The notes beneath the pieces were generated by a model. The model made no database searches. It had not been told where the DNA came from and saw only the letters and a program-made list of their open reading frames with translations. Shown here piece after piece: positions 6,506 through 14,303 of a stretch of DNA of 14,823 nucleotides (positions are counted from its first letter, which is position 1; every line of letters starts with the position of its first letter). This DNA is from Acidobacteriota bacterium (GTDB taxonomy: Bacteria; Acidobacteriota; Holophagae; Thermotomaculales; Thermotomaculaceae), in NCBI GenBank assembly GCA_015487755.1, contig WFPG01000163.1, forward strand, positions 1 to 14,823. Direction: 5' to 3'. Both the position numbers and the translations under genes were made by a program.

Positions 6506-9500
6506 CCTAAGCGATTCCACAAGATGGTAGATTACGGGGATGACAATGAGGGTTAGCATTGTGGAGAATATGAGGCCTGCAATTACGGTTATTGCCATAG
6601 GCTTTCTAACCTCGGAGCCTTCGCCGAAGCCTATTGCCATTGGGAGCAGGCCTAAAACGGTTGTCAGTGTTGTCATAAATATAGGCCTAAGCCTTACAAT
6701 CCCCGCCTCTTTGATTGCGTCTGCAAGGCTCATTCCCCTGCTTCTTAACAGGTTTATGTAATCAATTAAAACAATTGCGTTGTTTACAACAATTCCCGCA
6801 AGCATCATCATGCCTATAAAAACAAGCACAGAAAGGGGGACATTAAAGGCATACAGAGTTACCCCCACACCGAACATTGCAAGGGGTATGGTGAACATAA
6901 TTATTAAAGGGTGAATGAGGGATTCAAACTGAGAAGCCATTACAATATAGACAAGGAAAACAGACAAAAGCAGTGCAAGGTATAGACTTGATGAAGATTT
7001 TTCCATTTCCATCTGCTGGCCGCCCATAACAACGGTTATGTTTTTAGGCAAATCCAAATTATTTACAATGCTTTCAATCTTGTTTGTAATGTTTTTTAAC
7101 CCGATTCCCTGAATATTTGCGGTGATAACCCCCACCCTTTGCTGGTCTATTCTCCTGATTTCCCCCGGGCCTTCCTGAATGCTAAAATTTGCAACCGCCT
7201 TTAAGGGAATAGGCTTTTGATCCCCCGGGTTTATGATAAGGTTTTTTAAGTCCCTTAAAGATTTGTGGATACTGTCTTTAAGCCTTACCCTTATGTCAAT
7301 CCTTCTGTCTTCTTTTACAAACTTTGTAGGGATATTACCTAAAATCTCGTTTCTTACCATTTCCGCAACATCCCTGACATTCAGGTTAAGCCTTGATAAT
7401 TTATCCCTGTCAAACCTTATTTCAATTTCAGGGTTGCCCGGCTTAATGTTTGTTTGCACATCTTTTAATTCAGGCAGGTCTTTAATCTTTTCATAAACAA
7501 GGTTTGTGTACTTCTTCAATTGGTCAAGGTTGTAGGTGTGTATCTCAACCTGAACCGGGGGCTTTGTTGTAAAGAGTTCGGGAAACTTTATCCTTACCTC
7601 GGCATCGGGAATATCGGATAATATTTTTCTAACCTTTTCTATTGCGCTTTCTTCAGTTTTAATGATGTTATCGGTAGGTTTAAGTATTACCCCTATATTT
7701 GCGATGTTTTCCCCTTCATAAGACTTCGGATAGGAGTTGCCTTCAACCCCGCTTTTCACAAAAACGGTTTTTACCTCTTTAATCTTTGAAACCCTTTCCA
7801 CATAAGGCAGAAGTTTTTTGTCAATCTCCTCAACAGGGGTGCCTATGGGCATTGTAACTATTGCAGAAAACTCACCCTGATGCATATTCGGAAGCAATTC
7901 CACATCAAGGGATTTAAAGGAAAAATAGGTTATAACAAATGCAAAAATTACAAGTGCAAACACTATTACTTTATTTGATAACGACCAATCTAAAACAGAT
8001 GGGTAAAACTTCTTTTGAAACCAATTAAACCCTGAATTGAAACCGCCTATTATCTTTGAAAAAAGCACTTTATCCAGAAATTTGTAAATCTTTGCGCTTA
8101 AAAATACAATGCCTAAAAGAACAAGGTAAATAGCAACAAATACTTTCCCGACAATTTCAAGGATTAAATAAACGACAAACTTGAAAATCACATACGGCAA
8201 AAGCAGGTATTTTACCCCTTCAATGCCTTTTAAATCCTCTTTTAATGCCTTTATAGAGTAAAAGGTAAGAAGCATTGAGCCGATTCTTCCCTCTTTGTTT
8301 TCCGCATTAAGGCCGAACCTTCTTGAAGCAACCATAGGGATAAAGAATAATGCAAGCACCAGAGAGGCAAGCAAAGCAAAGACAACAGTTAGCGACATAT
8401 CCTTGAAAATCTGGCCTGCAATACCTTCAATAAAAACAATGGGGAAGAATACCGCAACGGTTGTTAAGGTTGAGGCAATTACAGCGGTTCCAACTTCCTG
8501 AACGCCTATAACCACACTTTCATCAGATTCCCCTTTTTCTTCCGAAACCCTGAATATGCTTTCTAAAACAACAATGGCGTTGTCCACAAGCATTCCAACA
8601 CCTAAAGCAATTCCCCCTAAAGACATAATATTCAGGGTAACTTTAAAGAAGTTCATTAGAGCAAAGGTTGTAATTATTGAAAGGGGAATTGTAAGGGAAA
8701 CGATAAAGGTTGATTTTAGATTTTTTAAAAACAGAAACAAAACTAAAATTGCGAGTATTCCGCCTATTACTGCATTTGACTTAACCTCGTCAATAGCCTT
8801 TTCAATAAAGACACTCTGGTCGCTTAAAAGGGAGATGTTTATCAATCCTTTAAACCTTGAATAGATTGTCTTTTTTTTGTCTGAAAGGAGTTGGTTTTTT
8901 ACCCTGTTTGCAACCTGAACTATGTTTGCGTCCCCCTCCTTGTATATCTCAACAAGGACGCACTCTTTCCCGTTTACCCTTGTTATAACTTCCCTGTCTT
9001 TGTAGGTCTTTTTAACAGTGCCGATGTCTTTAAGCCTTACTTCGGCATTGTTGAATTTCCCGATTATAAGGTTTCTAATTTCGTCAAGGTTTTTAAACTG
9101 ATTTACAGTCCTTACAATGTACTCTGTTGAGCCTTCCCTTAAAATTCCCCCTGCAAGGTTTATGTTTTCGTTAGCAAGCCTTGTGTTTATCCTGTTTATG
9201 TTTAAGTTAAGGTTTTCAAGTTTTTTCTGGTCTATTTCAACCCTTATCTCTTCTTCAAGCCCCCCTCTAATCTTTGCTGCCGCAACCCCTTTCAACTTGT
9301 CAAGGGCAGGCTTTAACTGTTCGTCGCAGAAAGTCCTTAAATCCATTAAATTCATTTTGTTTGATGTAACAGCAAAAACAAGAATAGGGTCAAGTGTAGG
9401 GTCATACCTTAAAATAACTGGCTTTTTAGCCTCTTCAGGCAGAAACACCTGGTCTAACTTCTCCCTTATATCCTGAACAGCGGTGTTTATGTTTGTTCCC

Positions 9501-9799
9501 CAGTAAAACTCAAGTATTACATCGGAAGTGCCTGTCCTTGAAACTGAAGATATCCTTTTCAAATTGTTTACAACCGCCAGAGCCTCTTCTATCCTTCTTG
9601 TTACATTGTTTTCAATCTCTTCGGGAGCGGAGCCTTCCATTTCAGTCCTCACCGTTACAGTCGGATAGGTAATGTTCGGCATTAAATTCATCTTCAATTG
9701 CTTGTATGAAACAAAACCGAATACGGCAACGGCAAGTATAATCATTGTAATGGCCACAGGCCTTTTAACGGTTATATTGAAAATGCTTTTATTTTCCAT
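6488..9799 (-). CDS. RND-type multidrug efflux permease (HAE/AcrB-like) with extended central linker
   Basis: Proton-driven inner-membrane pump of a tripartite efflux system. The 1103 residues show the duplicated RND plan: helix 1 near 13-31, a periplasmic half, helices 2-6 near 340-490, a linker, helix 7 near 609-627, a second periplasmic half, and helices 8-12 near 937-1094. Helix 4 has GMLVDNAIVVLES with D406 at the AcrB Asp407 position but N407 at Asp408; helix 10 has GIVVNNAIVLIDY with Asn at the AcrB Lys940 position. This is the relay pattern of SwrC-like HAE pumps, so AcrB chemistry should not be copied directly. The linker between helices 6 and 7 is about 119 residues, roughly twice usual, and holds a hydrophobic stretch (529-568) that could be one or two extra helices. 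The ATG overlaps the adaptor gene by 11 bases. Substrate is unknown; no heavy-metal signature is evident. Confidence 0.95.
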   Translation of the reverse strand: MENKSIFNITVKRPVAITMIILAVAVFGFVSYKQLKMNLMPNITYPTVTVRTEMEGSAPEEIENNVTRRIEEALAVVNNLKRISSVSRTGTSDVILEFYWGTNINTAVQDIREKLDQVFLPEEAKKPVILRYDPTLDPILVFAVTSNKMNLMDLRTFCDEQLKPALDKLKGVAAAKIRGGLEEEIRVEIDQKKLENLNLNINRINTRLANENINLAGGILREGSTEYIVRTVNQFKNLDEIRNLIIGKFNNAEVRLKDIGTVKKTYKDREVITRVNGKECVLVEIYKEGDANIVQVANRVKNQLLSDKKKTIYSRFKGLINISLLSDQSVFIEKAIDEVKSNAVIGGILAILVLFLFLKNLKSTFIVSLTIPLSIITTFALMNFFKVTLNIMSLGGIALGVGMLVDNAIVVLESIFRVSEEKGESDESVVIGVQEVGTAVIASTLTTVAVFFPIVFIEGIAGQIFKDMSLTVVFALLASLVLALFFIPMVASRRFGLNAENKEGRIGSMLLTFYSIKALKEDLKGIEGVKYLLLPYVIFKFVVYLILEIVGKVFVAIYLVLLGIVFLSAKIYKFLDKVLFSKIIGGFNSGFNWFQKKFYPSVLDWSLSNKVIVFALVIFAFVITYFSFKSLDVELLPNMHQGEFSAIVTMPIGTPVEEIDKKLLPYVERVSKIKEVKTVFVKSGVEGNSYPKSYEGENIANIGVILKPTDNIIKTEESAIEKVRKILSDIPDAEVRIKFPELFTTKPPVQVEIHTYNLDQLKKYTNLVYEKIKDLPELKDVQTNIKPGNPEIEIRFDRDKLSRLNLNVRDVAEMVRNEILGNIPTKFVKEDRRIDIRVRLKDSIHKSLRDLKNLIINPGDQKPIPLKAVANFSIQEGPGEIRRIDQQRVGVITANIQGIGLKNITNKIESIVNNLDLPKNITVVMGGQQMEMEKSSSSLYLALLLSVFLVYIVMASQFESLIHPLIIMFTIPLAMFGVGVTLYAFNVPLSVLVFIGMMMLAGIVVNNAIVLIDYINLLRSRGMSLADAIKEAGIVRLRPIFMTTLTTVLGLLPMAIGFGEGSEVRKPMAITVIAGLIFSTMLTLIVIPVIYHLVESLRKKSER

Positions 9800-10871
9800 T
9801 TTTTATTACCCTTACCCTGTCTCCGTCTTTTAAAGTGTTTTGTCCCGCAACAACCACAAGGGTATTGTCGTTTAAATCCTCGTTTAAGCATTCAAAGTAA
9901 TCCTTGTTTTCATACCCTGCCTTTAACTCAACCTTTTTTGCAATCTTTTTATCCCTGTCAACAATAAAGATGTACTTTCTGTCGTTTTGATAGATAACAG
10001 CCTTTTTAGGCACAAGCAAAACATTGTTTTTTGTGTCTGTTATTATCTTTACATTTACAAACATTCCCGGCCTGACATTTTTGTCAGGCTTTACCCTTAT
10101 GGTTACCTTGACTGTCCCACTTTGAGGGTCAACAACGGAAGAAATCTTTTCCACCCTGCCTTCAAAATCCCTTTTTGTGGTATCACTTTCAAGTATAACC
10201 TTCTGGCCTTTTTTCAATTTGAATACATTTTCTTCAGGGATATAAACAATCGCCTTTAAAATCTTTGTATTGACTATTGAAAACGCCTTTTGAGAGGGGG
10301 AAACATACTGGCCTAATGTTATATACCTTTCGGTAATTATCCCGTCAAAGGGCGCTTTAATCATGCTTTTGTCAAACTTCACCTTTGCGTCTTTGTAGTC
10401 AATCTCGCTCTGTTTTAAGGTAAACTCAGCCTTGTCATAATCTTCCTTTGAAACCAATTTCTTTTCGTAAAGGTTTTTAGTCCTTTCAAACTTCTTTTTA
10501 GCGTCAAGGTAAGCCATATACTTTTTATCTTTAGTTAACTTTAACTCTTCGTAATTTACAACCGCTAAAACATCCCCTTTTTTCACACTGTCCCCTTCGT
10601 CAAAGAATATCTTTTCAACTATGCCTGAAGTTTCAACAACAACATCAACCGAATACTCTGCCTGAATTGTTGAGGAAGAGAGAACAAAAGAGGAGATATC
10701 CCCCCTTTTCAATTTTTCAACCTTTACGGGAATTGCCTGTTTTTTCTTATCTTTAAACTTTGAGTTAAATTTATCCCTTTTAAACCGTTTATCAGCCTTA
10801 CACCCTGCCGATAAAATAACCGCAGCAAGCACAAAAACAATTAACCACCTTTGGCTTCTCCTTACTTTCAC
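9789..10871 (-). CDS. RND efflux periplasmic adaptor (membrane fusion) lipoprotein
   Basis: Bridges the RND pump to an outer-membrane TolC-type channel. The N-terminus is a lipoprotein signal: basic MKVRR, a hydrophobic core and lipobox LSAGC with Cys24 as lipidation site. Next come a strongly basic spacer (about 25-45), a lipoyl-like half motif (SGIVEKIFFDEGDSVKKGDVL), a short alpha-hairpin (about 110-160), the second lipoyl half (KAPFDGIITERYI), beta-barrel (GQKVILESD) and membrane-proximal domains (RPGMFVNVKI, LLVPKKAVI). The GTG at 10871 is chosen because GGGGG lies five bases upstream and it gives a compact signal peptide; a TTG at 10883 would add four residues including Asp. It is first in a two-gene operon with the permease. 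No outer-membrane channel gene is present. The short hairpin suggests a partner closer to MacA/MexA size or smaller. Confidence 0.93.
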   Translation of the reverse strand: MKVRRSQRWLIVFVLAAVILSAGCKADKRFKRDKFNSKFKDKKKQAIPVKVEKLKRGDISSFVLSSSTIQAEYSVDVVVETSGIVEKIFFDEGDSVKKGDVLAVVNYEELKLTKDKKYMAYLDAKKKFERTKNLYEKKLVSKEDYDKAEFTLKQSEIDYKDAKVKFDKSMIKAPFDGIITERYITLGQYVSPSQKAFSIVNTKILKAIVYIPEENVFKLKKGQKVILESDTTKRDFEGRVEKISSVVDPQSGTVKVTIRVKPDKNVRPGMFVNVKIITDTKNNVLLVPKKAVIYQNDRKYIFIVDRDKKIAKKVELKAGYENKDYFECLNEDLNDNTLVVVAGQNTLKDGDRVRVIKNGK

Positions 10872-10937
10872 ATCAACCCCCAAAAATTTTTTTTCAACAA
10901 ACTAATACGAAAAAGAGGTTTTAATGTTTCCTGTTTT

Positions 10938-10966
10938 TTAAAATAAACTTTTGTTTATGATAAAAT
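10938..10966 (+). promoter_or_regulatory. Putative promoter of the receiver-PGDH unit
   Basis: TTAAAA (10938-10943) and TAAAAT (10961-10966) are separated by 17 bases, matching four and five of six consensus positions, in the AT-rich 126-base gap between the divergent efflux operon and the response regulator gene. A transcription start near 10973 would leave a leader of about 25 bases with AAGGAG before the ATG. Confidence 0.45.
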
Positions 10967-10997
10967 AGCGGTGTAAATAAACGATAAGGAGACGAGT

Positions 10998-11387
10998 ATG
11001 GCACAGGTTGATTACCTTTCTGCAAAAATACTGATAGCGGAAGACGACGATAATTTGAGAAAAACTCTTATGAAAATTCTCATAAGGGAAGGCTTTTGCG
11101 TCGCGTCCGTTAGCAACGGGCAGGAAGCCTTAGAATTGATGGAATTACAGGAATTTGATGTAATTATCACAGACTATAAAATGCCTGTTTTAGGCGGGGA
11201 AGAATGGGTTAAAAGGCTTAATGAACTTCAGGGGAAAAACAAAATACTCCTCCTTTCAGCATTCCTTGACGAGGCAAAGGTTGTTGAAGACGAGGTGGGA
11301 GAGAAGATTTCCAAGCCTTTTAAAAGAAAAGACCTTGTTAACAAAATTATTTCCCTGTTAAAGAAAAACAACTTTCAGGGAAGGTAA
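10998..11387 (+). CDS. Single-domain response regulator (CheY-like receiver)
   Basis: A 129-residue cytoplasmic receiver with no output domain. The complete active site is present: acidic cluster E15-D16-D17 (IAEDDDN), phospho-acceptor D59 (VIITDYKMP), switch serine S87 (LLLSAF) and K106 (ISKPFKRKD). It should therefore be phosphorylated by a histidine kinase, but none is encoded here; it must signal by protein contact or relay phosphate. AAGGAG lies seven bases before the ATG. Its stop is 15 bases from the following dehydrogenase gene, so the two are probably one transcript. It is divergent from the efflux operon, but having no DNA-binding domain it cannot itself be that operon's repressor. 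CheY, Spo0F or a polarity/motility receiver are all possible roles; the sequence does not decide. Confidence 0.92.
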   Translation: MAQVDYLSAKILIAEDDDNLRKTLMKILIREGFCVASVSNGQEALELMELQEFDVIITDYKMPVLGGEEWVKRLNELQGKNKILLLSAFLDEAKVVEDEVGEKISKPFKRKDLVNKIISLLKKNNFQGR

Positions 11388-11402
11388 ATTAAGGGGGGCT
11401 TT

Positions 11403-12314
11403 ATGAAAATTTTTGTTGCTGACCCTATTGCGGAAAAGACAATTGAGGCTTTAAAAAATCAAGGCCATGAGGTTGTTGTTGAAACAGAACTTACAAGCGA
11501 GGAAGTAGGCGAAAGGTTACAGGGCTTTGATGTTGTAATTATTAGGTCAAAAACAAAGTTAAGAAGGGATGTTTTAGAAAAAACAAGCGGATTAAAGGTT
11601 ATTATAAGGGCAGGGGTTGGATTAGACAATGTTGACAGGGTTGCGGCAAAGGAAATGGGAATTGCCGTTAGAAATACCCCCGCCGCAAGCGCAAGGGCTG
11701 TTGCCGAACTTGTTGTTGCGCATATGTTTTCCCTTGCAAGAAAACTTGCCTATGCAGACAGGACAATGAGAGAGGGAAAGTGGGAAAAGAAAAAACTGAA
11801 AGGCTTTGAGTTAGGCGGAAAAACATTAGGGATTATCGGAGTAGGAAACATAGGGCTTACCGTTGCCAAAATGGCAAGAGGAATTGGAATGGAAGTTATT
11901 GGCTTTGATGTTGTTGATACAAACAAAGGGAAACTGGAAGAATTAGGGGGCAAATTCCTCACCGATATGGACGAGTTAATCAAAAACTCAGACTTTATCA
12001 CCCTTCATGTGCCTTTAAACGAACACACTAAGGGTTTTATAAACAGGGACAGGATTTACTCAATGAAAAAGGGGGCATGCCTTATAAACACAGCAAGGGG
12101 CGGTTTAATAGACGAAGAGGCACTTTACGAAAGGCTTAAAAACGGGGAATTAGGCGGCGCCGCATTTGATGTTTACACCGAAGAACCGCCGAAAGACTTA
12201 AAACTCCTTGAACTTGACAACTTTGAAGCGTCCCCGCACATAGGTGCACAGACAAAAGAAGCACAGGATAGAATTGGCGACGAAATACTGAAAATACTGA
12301 AAGAGTATATGTAA
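11403..12314 (+). CDS. serA: D-3-phosphoglycerate dehydrogenase, short form without ACT domain
   Basis: Likely oxidises 3-phosphoglycerate to 3-phosphohydroxypyruvate, the first step of serine synthesis. The 303-residue protein has the D-2-hydroxyacid dehydrogenase plan: substrate half at 1-95 and the C-terminal tail, NAD half at about 96-282. The NAD fold shows GIIGVGNIG (143-151) with D169 at the end of the second strand, indicating NAD+ over NADP+. The catalytic triad is R232 (NTARGG), E261 (YTEEPP) and H279 (SPHIGAQT). RAGVGLDNVD and NTPAASARAVAELV are typical of SerA rather than lactate or formate dehydrogenases. There is no C-terminal ACT or ASB domain, so serine feedback by that route is not expected. 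It follows the receiver gene by 15 bases with AAGGGGGG as ribosome site, and a terminator follows. No serB or serC is nearby; another hydroxyacid substrate remains possible. Confidence 0.85.
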   Translation: MKIFVADPIAEKTIEALKNQGHEVVVETELTSEEVGERLQGFDVVIIRSKTKLRRDVLEKTSGLKVIIRAGVGLDNVDRVAAKEMGIAVRNTPAASARAVAELVVAHMFSLARKLAYADRTMREGKWEKKKLKGFELGGKTLGIIGVGNIGLTVAKMARGIGMEVIGFDVVDTNKGKLEELGGKFLTDMDELIKNSDFITLHVPLNEHTKGFINRDRIYSMKKGACLINTARGGLIDEEALYERLKNGELGGAAFDVYTEEPPKDLKLLELDNFEASPHIGAQTKEAQDRIGDEILKILKEYM

Positions 12315-12321
12315 AACATAC

Positions 12322-12343
12322 CCCCCCATTCGGGGGGTTTTTT
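12322..12343 (+). terminator. Terminator after serA, abutting the next start codon
   Basis: CCCCCC (12322-12327), loop ATTC, GGGGGG (12332-12337), then six T. The T-run ends only six bases before the glycosyltransferase ATG, so the hairpin occupies that gene's ribosome-binding region. Confidence 0.85.
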
Positions 12344-12349
12344 AATGCT

Positions 12350-13429
12350 ATGGCTGAAATATCAATAATACTACCTGTAAAAAACCAGCAGGAATACATA
12401 GAAAAGGCGATAGATTCGGTTTATTCCCAAACCTATAATGACTTTGAGTTAATTGTAATTGACGACGGCTCAACAGACGCAACTCCTTATATTCTTGAAA
12501 GGCTGAAAAACAAATACGGCTTTAAACTGTTAACACACCGAAAAAATTTAGGGATTGTTAAAGCACTGAACAACGGATTAAACGAGGCAAAGGGGAAATT
12601 TATAGCCAGAATGGACGGAGACGACATAATGCTTCCCCAAAGGCTTGAAAAACAGTTAAAATTCCTTTCGGAAAATAAAAATATTGACTTAATAGGCACA
12701 CAGGTTGAGATATTCAAAGAGGTTGAAAAACCCCCGATTTACTGCGGGTGCAGAATAAAATCCCTTGATATGGACTTCTCAACCGCTTTGAAAAATATAC
12801 AGAAGGAAAGGGAGTTAAGCGAAGGGGTTAAGATTTACCAGAAGTGGAACAATTCACTTATAACCCACGAAGATATGCTTCAAAACCTTTACATAGACTG
12901 CCCAATAGTTCACCCGACATTTTTCGCAAAAAAAGAATTCTTTGAAAAGTTAGGGGGATATACTGAAACAGAGTATGCCGAAGATTACGATTTAATTTTC
13001 AGGGCTGTTTTTTCTGGGTATAGATTAGGCAAAGTAAACGAGATACTCTTAAAGTGGCGAGACCATGCAAGCAGGGAAACAAGGACAAACAAAAACTTAA
13101 AGAAAGACAAACTATTTTTTCAAAAGGCGTACTTTTTCAAAAACTTTGACAAAAGAAGCAAAAACGGGGTTTATGTAATTGGCGTTGGAAGGTTTGGCAA
13201 AAAACTAATAGGCGCATTAAAGCATTACGATGTTGAGGTAAAGGGAGTGCTTGACTTTTCCAATAAAAGAATAGGCGGAAAGGTTCGGGAAATCCCCGTA
13301 ATAAAACCCCATGAAATAGACTCCTCTTCCCCTTTAATACTCGCATACTCTTTTCACCAATCCCCAAACGAGGAATTAAAAGAATTCTTCTCCACCTACA
13401 GAGAAAGAATAATCCCATTTGTGCTTTAA
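12350..13429 (+). CDS. GT2 family glycosyltransferase with C-terminal Rossmann-like domain
   Basis: A 359-residue protein. Residues 4-235 are a GT-A, family 2 glycosyltransferase: SIILPVKNQQEYIEKAIDSV at the start, VIDDGSTD (36-43) for the nucleotide sugar, the metal-binding DGDD (89-92) and the acceptor-side EDYDL (211-215) containing the probable base. An insert of about 50 residues (131-180) precedes CPIVHPTFF. There is no signal or membrane helix, so it should act at the cytoplasmic face on surface polysaccharide or glycan precursors. Residues 273-346 form a second domain with GVGRFGKKL (278-286) and an acidic/Asp end of the next strand (GVLDFSNKRIGG), like the nucleotide-binding N-domains of PglD-type sugar enzymes. 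Donor and acceptor are unknown. No ribosome site is seen except the G-run of the preceding terminator hairpin, 12 bases from the ATG. Confidence 0.88.
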   Translation: MAEISIILPVKNQQEYIEKAIDSVYSQTYNDFELIVIDDGSTDATPYILERLKNKYGFKLLTHRKNLGIVKALNNGLNEAKGKFIARMDGDDIMLPQRLEKQLKFLSENKNIDLIGTQVEIFKEVEKPPIYCGCRIKSLDMDFSTALKNIQKERELSEGVKIYQKWNNSLITHEDMLQNLYIDCPIVHPTFFAKKEFFEKLGGYTETEYAEDYDLIFRAVFSGYRLGKVNEILLKWRDHASRETRTNKNLKKDKLFFQKAYFFKNFDKRSKNGVYVIGVGRFGKKLIGALKHYDVEVKGVLDFSNKRIGGKVREIPVIKPHEIDSSSPLILAYSFHQSPNEELKEFFSTYRERIIPFVL

Positions 13430-13476
13430 AAGTTTAAATAGACAACCAAAACAAATATCTTAATTACGCTTATCAA

Positions 13477-14196
13477 TTACTCTTTTGCTCCGTATTGTTT
13501 GAGTAGTTTTACAATGTCTTTATAGCTTTTTTCTTTTGCAAATTTTAAGGCAGTGTAGCCCTTGTACTGCCCGCTTTTTACCCTAAAATTTGGGTTCGCT
13601 CCGTGCTCAAGCAAGAGTTTTACAATGTTGTAGTGTCCAAAAAGGGATGCCGCCATTAGTGCAGTACCACCATCTTTAGTTTGTCTATCAATATCAACTC
13701 CTTTATCAATTAAAAGTTTTGTAAGGCGCTCCATTCCTCTTTTCGCCGCTATTACTAAATATGTTGCTCCGTCACTCCTTATTTTTTTTATATTCGCACC
13801 GTGATTAACCAGATATATTGCAACTTCCTCGCAGTTTTCATTATATACATCACCGTGTATAGCAAAATCTAATGGACACTGCCCTTCAAAGAAACTTATC
13901 GCTTTACCATGATATTCAGCATTTATATCTGCACCATATTTTAATAATACTTTGACAACAGACAAATGGCCTCTAAAAGAGGCTATCATTAAACAATTTG
14001 ATTCAGAATTACTGTCAATAGCATTCGGATCTGCTCCTTTTTTTAAAAGAAGTTCAGCTGCATTAGCATCTCCTTTCACACACGCTTTAATCAATTGCGT
14101 ATTAATTTCCTGAGAAACTTTATCCTTACCTATCACATAAGAGTTTACAATTACAAATAACGCAAAAAACAAAACCGCTTTTGCAATTCCTTTCAT
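13477..14196 (-). CDS. Exported ankyrin-repeat protein
   Basis: A 239-residue protein with an N-terminal signal peptide (MKGIAKAV, hydrophobic to about residue 20, likely cut near VIG/KDK), then six ankyrin repeats at about 32-63, 66-97, 107-140, 142-174, 176-208 and 211-239. Repeats show the expected G-x-TAL, AA, G and VKLLLEHGAN pattern; the third carries a longer insert (GDVYNENCEE) and the last is truncated at KQYGAKE. Ankyrin arrays bind other proteins and have no catalytic site here, so it is a periplasmic or secreted binding protein with an unknown partner. The ATG at 14196 is preferred over TTG at 14202, since GGAGG lies nine bases before the ATG but only three before the TTG. It has its own promoter and converges on the glycosyltransferase gene 47 bases away, with no obvious terminator between them. 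Confidence 0.9.
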   Translation of the reverse strand: MKGIAKAVLFFALFVIVNSYVIGKDKVSQEINTQLIKACVKGDANAAELLLKKGADPNAIDSNSESNCLMIASFRGHLSVVKVLLKYGADINAEYHGKAISFFEGQCPLDFAIHGDVYNENCEEVAIYLVNHGANIKKIRSDGATYLVIAAKRGMERLTKLLIDKGVDIDRQTKDGGTALMAASLFGHYNIVKLLLEHGANPNFRVKSGQYKGYTALKFAKEKSYKDIVKLLKQYGAKE

Positions 14197-14226
14197 CCCC
14201 AACCACCTCCAGAAATTTACCCCTCT

Positions 14227-14254
14227 ATTCTACCAGCCTGCGCAATCCTCTCAA
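14227..14254 (-). promoter_or_regulatory. Promoter of the ankyrin-repeat gene
   Basis: On the minus strand TTGAGA (14254-14249) and TAGAAT (14232-14227) are 16 bases apart, each matching five of six consensus positions, about 31 bases before the ATG. The -35 box touches the T-tract of the preceding terminator. Confidence 0.55.
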
Positions 14255-14283
14255 AACAAAAATGCAGGCCAGAAAAGGCCTGC
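14253..14283 (-). terminator. Terminator of the 155-residue membrane protein gene
   Basis: Perfect 7-bp stem GCAGGCC/GGCCTGC (14283-14277 with 14270-14264) around a six-base loop, followed on the minus strand by A, five T, G and four T. It lies 21 bases after the stop codon. Confidence 0.85.
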
Positions 14284-14303
14284 GGGGAGATTTATTTATT
14301 GTT

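Noticed and set aside
9117-9476. Plus-strand 119-residue open frame inside the RND permease gene
   Set aside because: Same region codes for conserved RND sequence on the other strand; composition is that of a shadow frame.
12136-12399. Minus-strand 87-residue open frame across the serA terminator
   Set aside because: Spans the end of serA and the start of the glycosyltransferase gene and includes the terminator; Cys-rich, no motif.
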